Assembly: GCA_033725935.1 (NCBI GenBank)
Contig: MU867113.1
Span: 205,975-269,974 of the forward strand
Direction: 5' to 3'
Length of the DNA: 64,000 nt
Source of the DNA: Cladorrhinum sp. PSN259
Taxonomy: Eukaryota; Ascomycota; Sordariomycetes; Sordariales; Podosporaceae
Shown: positions 10,405 through 19,346 of the stretch, one piece after another
How the letters are laid out: every line of letters starts with the position of its first letter
How positions within the stretch are numbered: position 1 is the stretch's first letter
Made by a program: the position numbers and the translations under genes
The notes under the pieces: model-generated
What the model was told of the DNA's origin: nothing
What the model saw: only the letters and a program-made list of their open reading frames with translations
Database searches by the model: none

Positions 10405-10736
10405 ATGTCTTCGCAACAGCAAACATGCGATCACGGACTTGTCAAGCGACATGACACGATAGTTCCGACAAAATGTCAGAACCAGTGGTGTGATCGAGAG
10501 GGAGGTACATGGATATATGTTACGGGGAAGGAGGGAACAGGCGATGCTACCGCTGCTATTATGCCTTCAGAAGGAGTGGGAAAGAATGGAAGCCACGGGA
10601 AATGGAGGCTTCGAGATGTGAAAATCCGAATTGTTACCAACCACACAAGACATGGAAGTCGCCATGGTCCGGGAAAGGTGCGAATAGGCGATGCTACCGC
10701 TGCTACATGTATCAAGCCCTCAGAAGGAGGACCTAG
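10405..10736 (+). pseudogene. Frameshifted gene with two tandem GATA-like Cys4 fingers
   Basis: Two tandem modules share the layout C-x4-C, a Trp, a Gly-rich stretch and CYRCY. The second (CENPNC...RRCYRCY, about 10617-10706) is intact, with 19 residues between the Cys pairs. In the first, the C-x4-C pair (CQNQWC from 10474) is in the frame opened by the ATG at 10405, while its CYRCY (10545) is in the other frame, which also carries module 2 and ends at 10736. The spacing between the pairs is 71 nt in module 1 and 75 nt in module 2, which shows an indel. A near-identical 20-nt block occurs at 10539 and 10686, so the duplication is recent. No intron of plausible length repairs the frame. The short product suggests a zinc-binding DNA- or RNA-binding protein; an assembly error is the main alternative to a true pseudogene. 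Confidence 0.55.
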
Positions 10737-11088
10737 GGTTCGACAGGTACAAAAGCATCGGACTCACAAACGTTTAGTTTGAGCTTTACAGTGGCAAATC
10801 TTGTTGGGCGTCACCTGGGCCATCGACATCCGGAACCGAAAGCCAGTCGTGCCAAGGTACGCTCGGAATGAGGAGTCAATCCATTTGTCGGGCTGCAATT
10901 CATTGGCAAAAAGCTACGAGAGGTGTGAATAAGACAAAATAAACGAAGAGCTGCTTATGGTAAAATTTTCCTCAATCTCTTTGATCGAGGATAGCATAGC
11001 CCCACCTCATACTAAAAAAAGCCAAAACAAAATTAAAAAAGAATTAAAAAAGTGCAGGCTTCCACAACCAACAATTAGGGCCAGATAC
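10737..11088. other. Intergenic, A-rich
   Basis: The stretch becomes AT-rich after about 10920, with A-runs at 11005-11050. No gene is seen. It leads into the repeat block. Confidence 0.4.
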
Positions 11089-11632
11089 TTTCGTTCAGGC
11101 CTGTCTGGGGACAGGCCAGAAAGATACTTCTGAACGCTGATTTGGAACTTAATAACCATTAATGTACCTCAACAAGCCACAGTAAACTAAGATCTTTACC
11201 GCCTTTCATTCTGGTTGACCGCCTTCCACCACAAATGCTGGCATTTGCCAAATTGTTCTTCCTTTTGCAAAGACCCATTTTGCAAGGATTTTGTATGCAA
11301 CTTTGATCCAATGGAAAACTCCCAAAGAGGGGTTTTCGGGATGTTAAATTGAAGAAGTTGATGGCAAGGACAGCGGAAATCACGGCGCCAATATTGGAAT
11401 TCCGGTACGTTATGTCCATATTGATGTCAGAGCTGGGCGGGAGGAATAGATTTGTATGGGATTTTGGTATAAAGCAGTTTGTAAATATCATTACTAGTAT
11501 CTGGGTTAGTAGCGGGTACGTGATTCTGTGTGGTGGGGGGGGGGGCCCTGGGAACACTCTTTTTTTTGCTCCACATGGGGCGTTCTTTAAAAAGTTGATG
11601 CTAGGATTGGTCAATAGGTCGCCTGAACGAAA
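11089..11632. repeat. Possible TIR-bounded element, 544 bp
   Basis: A 12-bp perfect inverted repeat, TTTCGTTCAGGC at 11089-11100 and its complement at 11621-11632, bounds a stretch with no recognised gene. A further hairpin (GGCCTGTC...GACAGGCC) lies just inside the left end. No target duplication is apparent, so a DNA transposon or MITE is only a candidate reading. Confidence 0.25.
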
Positions 11633-11865
11633 AAAATGAAAAAAAGCTATAAAATTCGATATCTGGACAGAATTCGCCCTACTAATTGCCCCTTTTGGAG
11701 GGGGGCTGAAAAGATATATCAGAAAAAGGGAAAGAAAAAGTCTGTAGGGGCTGCGATAAATGGTACCGGTAAAACGTACGAAAATACCATCATTCAATCG
11801 AGCTTAAAAAGCTCTATCCCTCGACGACGGCTTCCAACCAGCGGGGGGCGTGGCGCGTCGTCGCG

Positions 11866-13530
11866 ATGCCTCTAAAGACGGGGGGAAGAGGCGGGGGAAA
11901 GAGGGCGACCGCGACCAGAAAAAGTTCTGCAGTGGGGCTTGCCCCACTGCCCGGAAGATCCCAGCCAACCAGAACGACGCTAATTGACGAAGACGAGGAA
12001 ATGGAGGAGGGAGCTAATGAAAGCGGAAATGATAAGGATAAGGACGAGGATAAGGGAGGGCAGCGGAAGTTTTTAGAGGGGCTAGAGGAAGAGGGTATTG
12101 CAGGATTGCTGATAGACTTGGTCCCGGGAGAGGAGAGTAATAAAGCGTTTTATCTAATCGACGAGCTCGTGAAGAGAATCGCGAGGATGCGGATAAGAAT
12201 CGAGGTCTTAGAAGAGAAAGGCCCCCCTTCGAAAGGGGCTAATTTCGGGGCTTTACAGAAGGCAATTATAGAAGAAGTTCAGAAGGCAATCGGGGGGCTA
12301 AAAGAGGAGGTTCAAGAAGTAAAGAATAAGGTGAAGAAAGCCTTAAAAAGCAGCTCCTAAAGAGGGGGGCCGGGCATAAGAGCCCGCACTTAGGCGGCAG
12401 TGGCTGCCGAAGAGCCCTTAAAGAAGGTTATACCGGGGCGTATTAGGAAAGAGGTCTTAGTACGTGGCTCAGTCGCGCCGGCACTTGCCCGGCGGTCTCC
12501 TTAAGAGATCGTTTAGGCAATAAACGGAGTGTCTGAAAAGAAAGAGGCAGTTACGGCGAGGAAGCTTCCGAGCGGTGACGTAATGGTCACTTTCTAGGAG
12601 GCGAAAACAAAGGAATAGCATATATAAGACGCGAATAAGGAGTAGATTACGAAGGTATTCGGAGAGGAGGTAAAGGAGGTAAAGAGAACCTTTACGGTCT
12701 TAATAAAAGGGATGTTAAAGAGGGATCTAAAGGATACGACGGAGGCAGAATTCAGTAAAACGATTAGATTAACGATAGTTAAGAGAGTTAAATTTCGAAT
12801 CCCGGTATTAGGAGGAATAACGAGGGTAACGGCGTTAGTTACGATAACTAGCGAAGAAAAGGCGAAGAAGGCTTGCGACGAAAGGGTTATCTAGCGAGCT
12901 TAGATATTATATTGCGAGCCGTATTAGGTAGTCCTATAAACTACCTAATGCTATAAGTACTGGGGATAGGGATATACCTAACGGTTCTATAAGAAATCGG
13001 CGTTATACCTACGGTATAGCATAACGGCTCATAGGGAGGGTAGGAGGGCAGGAGAGGCCCAGTGCCCTACCTATAATAATTAAATCAGCCTAAAATATTC
13101 GAATTATATAAGGAAGCATCCGGCCTAGGTACGGTAGTGCCCGGAAGCAGTAAAAGCCCGGAATGCAGCTAAGGAGGCGTATCAGTACCGGCCGAGGACA
13201 TTCGACCTTACTCTGCTAGAAAAACAAAATCAGGAGTAACGATAGATAACCTTTTAAAGAGGAGGCGAGGAATACCAAGTAGTAGGAAGAAAACGGCCGA
13301 GGGGCCGACCCCCTTTAATGGCCGTCGCGGTAAAGCGAGCGGCGATTGATCTAAAGCAGGGAAAGCTAAACCTAGTAACGAGGAATACGACGGGGCCAGG
13401 CGTGGCCACTGGTGCCCCGGCTACCACGGCGGCTGCAGACCAGGATATAGGAATGCAGGAAGCTTAGACGGGCTTCCTTTTACCTATAGTACAAAGAAGT
13501 CAAGAGTTAAGGCCTTAAAAGGAGGGTATA
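11866..13530 (+). mobile_element. RIP-damaged Tad1-type LINE ORF1 relic
   Basis: An ORF1 (Gag-like) coding region can be followed with stops. 11866-12360 is still open (165 residues, basic N-terminus, acidic block, coiled coil ending in lysines). From about 12410 the reading frame shows the family blocks RKEVLVRGS, VTARKLPSGDVMVTF, VLIKGMLKRDL and KVKFRIP-like (VKFRIPVLGG). It continues through KACDERVI, a decayed zinc knuckle near 12940-13020, and C-terminal CPEAVKARNAAKEAYQYRPR at 13138-13197. Stops fall where Trp or Gln is expected (TGG or CAG/CAA to TAG), as RIP would produce. No ORF2 with endonuclease or reverse transcriptase follows. Sequence with a similar base composition runs to about 13530, where the 3' flank of the next gene starts. 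Confidence 0.7.
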
Positions 13531-13642
13531 GGTTTTTCACCCAGCCAGATAACTGGCATGGTTTTCCTGTATAATAAGATAGCTAGCAGGACCGGCGAAC
13601 CTTTGACTAAAGGGCAATCGGTAGTACGAAATATTATTATTA

Positions 13643-14665
13643 TCAATGTCCAATGTTCTTCTCTCTTTCCGAGTCATCCAAGAATCTGCCATTCTTAGCG
13701 GTCCACTGAGGTGAGAGAAGCGCCCCATTAACCTCCATCTCCTCTCTAGGTTTTGGTCGAACATCCCAACATCCATCATAATCAGACAAGTACACATCAT
13801 ACCCGGTCTGAGATTTGGCACGATCAGCCTTGGGGTTAAAGATGATGTACCGTTCCCGTTCGCTCTGCCAGGAGTTCGTCGCCCCATCGAGCATAATAGC
13901 TGGAAATTTACGACTTGAACTGTTTGTTGCTTTGGTGCTCTTAGATGCCAAGGAAGAGGTTTGAATTTCCAGAGACGACTTTGTGGATGATGGCCGCGTT
14001 GAAGTGGGTGACAATATCTCGTATGGTTGGATAACTTCCTTTCCTTTCTCTCCCGGCCTGCCGGTGGAGATAGACCAGATGGTGTGGCTGCTTGATGATG
14101 GTGTGTGGTAAGTGGCAATGGGAGTACCTGGCGGGGTTACATCACTGTGAAAACCAAGCCTGCTCTTTAGACCACCTCCTCTTGAGGAGTCGCTTGAGTC
14201 ACTGGTGGGGCGTGAGCTATTTGGAGTACTCGAGCCGTTCGCGCTACCCGAGCTTCCATTTTGGGTTGAGATCTGAGGAACCTCCTCAGGCTCGCTCGGC
14301 TCAAGAGTCGGCTCTTGGGAACGGGTTGGTGAAATTGGATCATTCCACACACCTTGCAGACATCTCTTCCTTGGGCAACCACAGCTACGATATCCGTGAA
14401 CAGCTTCGTAGGCCAGATCATTGGACTCGTAGATATAATTAGCTTCAGTTTGTACGACTTCAGCTTTCTTTGTGCTCTTCAACCATCTGTAAAGCTGGAC
14501 AGACAGGAAATAGCCGAGGATTCCCAATCCCGTTAGCCATGGAACTGTCAAGACCAACCCTCGCGGCCTGGGCAGAAAGACCACAACTGTAACAATCGCC
14601 ACTAGTGTCAGATTCAATGCCTTCAGCACCTCTAGCCTCGACAAAATGGCTAGTATGGCAATCAT
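13643..14665 (-). CDS. Hypothetical membrane-anchored, Ser-rich protein
   Basis: A single frame gives 340 residues. The N-terminus has two hydrophobic segments at about residues 13-33 and 36-58, predicting a membrane hairpin or anchor. The middle (110-260) is a low-complexity Ser/Thr/Pro/Gly stretch likely to be disordered and cytoplasmic. A more ordered C-terminal block contains RERYIIFNPKADRAK, YDVYLSDYDGCWDVRPKPRE and PQWTAKNGRFLDDSE. I do not recognise the family. It directly abuts the LINE relic on its 3' side. Confidence 0.6.
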   Translation of the reverse strand: MIAILAILSRLEVLKALNLTLVAIVTVVVFLPRPRGLVLTVPWLTGLGILGYFLSVQLYRWLKSTKKAEVVQTEANYIYESNDLAYEAVHGYRSCGCPRKRCLQGVWNDPISPTRSQEPTLEPSEPEEVPQISTQNGSSGSANGSSTPNSSRPTSDSSDSSRGGGLKSRLGFHSDVTPPGTPIATYHTPSSSSHTIWSISTGRPGEKGKEVIQPYEILSPTSTRPSSTKSSLEIQTSSLASKSTKATNSSSRKFPAIMLDGATNSWQSERERYIIFNPKADRAKSQTGYDVYLSDYDGCWDVRPKPREEMEVNGALLSPQWTAKNGRFLDDSEREKNIGH

Positions 14666-16640
14666 CCTGTTGGAGGTGCTTTATAAGTTCCATCTCCATC
14701 ATGTAAAGAACATTCAGACGGTACGTTGGCTTATATATGACAATGCCCGAAAGACAGCGTTTTGTTCAGAGACAATGGCTTTGTCAACGGAAGATACATT
14801 TCTTTGTTCTCAGGCCTGCTGAAACCTTTGTCAGCTGGCCAGTTTTTTTGGGTTAGACTGAATCTTCTCGCTTCTTGTGTTCAGCCCTGCAGAGACAAGC
14901 AATATCCAGTGGTCTCGTTTGGATATTAAGGGGCGCTATGATGGACCCAAGCAGTCGGGCATCGAGATGAAATGCTGCACGTAATATAAACTGTCAGAGA
15001 ACCACTCCCGATATCGCCGTCGTTGATTCGTTCGTCGTACTCTTCTGTGCCTCAAACACGCAAAGAACCTGTTAATTAATTACCGCGAACCTGGATGCAA
15101 GAGGACGATCATGGTCTGGTCGTACATGAACCACGAGGCCTCCCCTTTCCCACCTCTCCGAACCCGGTGCAGCCAATGTCTGGTGATGAACCAAGTGTCG
15201 ATCAAGACTGTTTGTGAGTTATCTTTAGCTTCTTTGAAAATGATTTTGACGGGTCGGGCATTTGTGGCGGCCCAAAACCTGGTTCCCGACTGCCGGATAA
15301 ATGATGAACCCTTGTTCTGACGGGAACGGATAAATAGAAAGCATCCTATAGCATCACTGGGTTCCCCTAAATGCTCGATGTGATACATCTTTGAGGGCAC
15401 TATTTAACAATAGCTTGGTGATCAGCGCCATCTTGATAGAAGCCTTTTCTCGGTGCCGAAGCATGTTGAGAAACAAACTGAGGCTTCCAGCCCGCCAGTC
15501 TGCAGGTGAGAGAGTTGGTCGCATTCCCACACCATTTGCGGTCGCGACCTTCCCAATTCTGGCGGTGAATGGAGGCTCACAGTTGCAGCGGAAGGCTCAA
15601 TTAATATATCTCCCGTCGAATCCATTCCAAGGTGGGAGTAGGCAGTAGTAAGCGAGACCGCTTGAAACACGAAGTGCAGTAGCACTTTTCGGCAGACCCG
15701 GTGTTTTTTTGACTCCCAACTCAATCGCAATGATGGCATCACGGCAGACGTGATAGGCCAGCCTCCCGGCACACAGAACTGTCAGGCACATGTCATCCCA
15801 AAAATAGCACCGGGCATTGCGGCGCTGCACTCGGTTCCGTCAGCGGGATGGCGACGGAAAGATCTAACTGCACATGGTAACGTTCATCTCTGCTTCAAGA
15901 CAAGACTGAGCTCGCTAAAGCGTCAATAGTAACTTTCGAGAGAGACGCAACACTTGCCCATTCGACCGAGCCGTGGTGCTGGTATAAGTCAAAGACGCTC
16001 TAGCCCCCCACCCGGAACCACCCGCAGCCCCATGCCTTTTTAGTCTGCCGGAAAGCTTACACAAACCACGGTCCCGAAAATACGCACAGTAGAGGATGCC
16101 CTGGCCGCCACACCCCGCATTCCGCTCCCGTCTCTTGCGAGTTCCATGCAGAGAAGAGCGGGTGACCTCAGCCTCAACGCATACCAAGACCCTCAGACTT
16201 GCATTGTGGCTTGCCGTTCCTTGCTGCTAGATTCGCCTGCACCATGCTCTGATAGGTTGATATCCTTCAATATTTGTGTCATGATCTCGGAAAGGGGCTT
16301 CATCATGCTGGTGATCGGCCCGTTCATCCAGCCATCACATCACAGAAAGCCTGGGTCGCACAGAATCTGACATGCCTCGTGGGGAGCTGCAGGTAGCAGG
16401 GCCAAGGCTCAACGAAGCTGGTCCGTGATACTCACACCCTGGTCCAACATCCCGTGTTGTGTGGCTTCCAAGCTGCGAGTGTCGGACTTGTCATAGACTT
16501 CACGAGCCGTGAAGATGCAGGATGGTGGCCGTTGGGTATCTCAGTCGTGCTGCAGCTAAGACTGCAAGCTGCAAGCCGTCTCTCGAGTCTGCCTAGATCA
16601 GTCACATACCTCTTGGCTGTGTGACAGTAATCTTGTCGTC
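14666..16640. other. Intergenic, about 2 kb, upstream of laccase
   Basis: Several short open frames on both strands carry no recognisable motifs. The region is the shared 5' flank of the minus-strand membrane protein gene and the plus-strand laccase gene, and is long for this window. No metal- or xenobiotic-response element was assigned with confidence. Confidence 0.4.
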
Positions 16641-16648
16641 TATAAAGA
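16641..16648 (+). promoter_or_regulatory. TATA box of the laccase gene
   Basis: TATAAAGA lies 91 bp upstream of the laccase start codon, a usual distance for a strongly regulated fungal gene with a short leader. Confidence 0.6.
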
Positions 16649-16731
16649 CCTCCTGATACTCTACAAGTTTTTGAAAATGAATCCTCCAACTGCACTCTTC
16701 AAGACTCGGAGTTCTCCTCGTATTCATCACC

Positions 16732-18670
16732 ATGGCTTGGCTTTTTAAAGAGCCGGCAGCACGCTGCTGTGCCGTACTTTTGGCACTTTCTTCACTTGTT
16801 TCTGCCTCACCGGCACCTAATCCGGTGATAGACATTCTCCCCAGGCAAACAATTACTCCTGGTGGAAAGCCATGCGGCCAGAACAATGCCACCAATCGAG
16901 CCTGCTGGAAGAATGCATACACCGTCAACACCGACTATGACATTACCACGCCTCCTGCCTTCAATGTCCGGACTGTAGGTTTACCCTGAGCCCCAATCTG
17001 GTGATGAGTGCCACTAACCGGGTGCAGTATGATTTCCACATTACCAATGTTACCAACTGGCTTGGGCCTGACGGCGTCCGCAAGCCGGCCATGCTCATCA
17101 ATGGGCAATTCCCAGGTCCTACCATCACAGCAGATTGGGGTGACTACATCGTAGTCAATGTCTTCAATGACATGCAGGACAATGGGTAAGGCAGCAGCCT
17201 ATCATAATCGTCAAGTTGTCGTCTTCAAGATCTAACAATATCAGCACCTCGATTCACTGGCATGGTATCCGCCAATTTGGCGAGTCCAACCAAGACGGTG
17301 CCAACGGCGTGACGGAATGCCCAATCCCACCCGGACAAAACAAAACATACGACTTCCACGTAACCCAGTACGGCTCATCCTGGTACCACAGCCACTACTC
17401 CAACCAGTACGGCAACGGAGTAGTCGGTGCCCTCGTCGTCAACGGCCCAGCAGCGGCCAACTACGATATTGATCTTGGCCCATACATGATAAGCGACTAC
17501 TACCACGAAACTGCCGACCGTCTTCACCTGCGCGCTGAGAAGGTAGCCAACGGCGCCCCCCCAGACAGTGACAACATCCTGTTCCGTGGCAAGAACATCA
17601 ACCCCACCGGCACGGGCGGCTCATACGACCGGCTAGTCCTCACACCCGGCAAGAAACATCTCCTCCGCCTCATCAACCACTCGGTCGACAACTCATTCAC
17701 CGTCTCGCTCGTGGGCCACAACTTCACCGTCATCGCAAACGACCTCGTCCCCATCACCCCCGTCGTCCGCCAGCGTCTCTTCATTGGCGTAGGCCAGCGC
17801 TACGACGTGATAGTAGAAGCCAACCAAGCCGTAGGTAACTACTGGTTCAACGCCACCCTCGAAGCCGCCAACAACTGCGGTCGCTCCAGAAACCTCTATC
17901 CGGCGGGAATCATCCAGTACCAAGGAGCGAGCTCCACCGCCCTTCCCACCAACAAGGGAACGGCAGTCGCCGCCACCTGCCTGGGCGAAACCGGATTTAC
18001 TCCAATCGTGCAGCGAAACGTGCCCTCCACATCGTTCAACCCGGGTATCCTGCCCATCGACCTCCAGTTCCCGACCAAGCCGGGCCACGGCCAGGTTTTT
18101 GAGTGGCGGATCCGGCAGACCCCCATCAGCGTGGAGTGGGACCACCCGGTGCTCGAGTACGTCCTCGAGGGCAACACCACGTTCCCGGCCGCCATCAACC
18201 TCATCGACGTGCCCCAGGCCGACGTCTGGGTGTTTTGGGTCGTCCAGAACGACTTTGCCCTACCTCACCCCATCCACCTTCACGGGCACGATTTCCTCAC
18301 GCTAGGAATCGGCAGCGGGACATTCAATACTGCCCAGCACAAGCCGCTCCTCAATTTCAATAACCCAATCAGGAGAGACGTCGTGCAGGTCCCCGGAAAC
18401 AGCTGGATGGTGATGGCGTACAAGACGGATAATCCGGGGGTGTGGCTGATGCACTGTCATATCGGGTGGCACGTGGCCATGGGACTGGGCGTTCAGTTTT
18501 TGGAGAGACGGCCCGAGATTCCCGGACTGATGAGTCTGAATCAGATGGTGCCGAACTGCAACAGGTGGAGGTCGTATCAGGGGACGAGTCCCTACTTGCC
18601 CAAGGTCGATAGCGGATTGAAGAGGAAGGGGTTGGAGGGGAGGGAGCCTGCTGTTAGGAGGATTGGCTGA
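16732..18670 (+). CDS. Secreted laccase (multicopper oxidase)
   Basis: Exons are 16732-16974, 17028-17185 and 17245-18670, giving 608 residues. The introns are 53 and 59 nt (GTAGGT...CTAAC...CAG and GTAAGG...CTAAC...CAG). A signal peptide (MAWLFKEPAARCCAVLLALS) is followed by a short Pro-Arg propeptide. All four copper-ligand motifs are present: HWHG near residue 138, HSHYSNQ near 183, HPIHLHGHDF near 475, and HCHIGWHVAMGLG near 536, whose Cys and His bind T1 copper. The C-terminus shows the ascomycete plug motif DSGL followed by a basic tail of 16 residues (KRKGLEGREPAVRRIG) that is normally cleaved off. Laccases oxidise phenols, lignin units or melanin precursors, reducing oxygen to water outside the cell. 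The specific physiological role cannot be read here. Confidence 0.93.
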
Positions 18671-19346
18671 GGGATTTACTATCAATATCAGGTATCAAGG
18701 TTCATGTAGTATCAATAGTATGGGTGGGTTGGGTTGGTGTATGTTTGTTTGTATTTTATCGTTGAATTTTATTTGTGTTTTTATTTTTATTCTTTATTTC
18801 TTAGCATATCTGGTCTAGGATTGTGAATGATGGATACATCTTTGTCATTGCTTGTGTGAATCCTCTTCCTTTTCTTTTCTTTTTATTTTTTTTTTTTTAA
18901 TTAAAAAAAAGGAATTATTTATTTTTATTTTTCGGAACGGCTTCGGCTGTTGTTTCAATGTTCTAACATACTTGTAAGATGTTCATTTGTGAAATTGAAG
19001 CACCTCACCTCAGTTCATTTGCTATCAGGCAGCTTCAGCACCAGCCGCCACAGTCCATATCAGGAAACTGGAAGCAACCCCAACGTGACTTGCAATTGGA
19101 GTCCTCCTTCCGGCACGTGATTTTTAATCTTGTGCTACAGGAACAAGTCTGCCTTCCAGGTTCCCAGACTGACTGGAAACGCCGGCTCGCCCCGCTTTGG
19201 ATTTCCATTTCATCGCGCGCTTGAACCATGACAGTCACACCATGACCGTGAAGGCGATCTCAGGCTCATCACCCGAACGCGGCATGGCAAACCCTTGATG
19301 CTAAAAAAGATACCCATCACTTCAACGGTAAACAAGTTTAGCCTCC
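18671..19346. other. Intergenic with homopolymer tract
   Basis: This is the 3' flank of the laccase gene. A T13 run followed by AATT and an A8 run lies at about 18886-18910, a T/A-switch tract that may act in 3'-end formation or nucleosome exclusion. It then becomes the promoter of the NACHT gene. No gene is seen. Confidence 0.45.

Noticed and set aside
11159..11797. A 212-codon open frame on the minus strand
   Set aside because: No recognisable domain, it overlaps the candidate TIR element, and codon composition looks non-coding. Listed under the TIR element instead.
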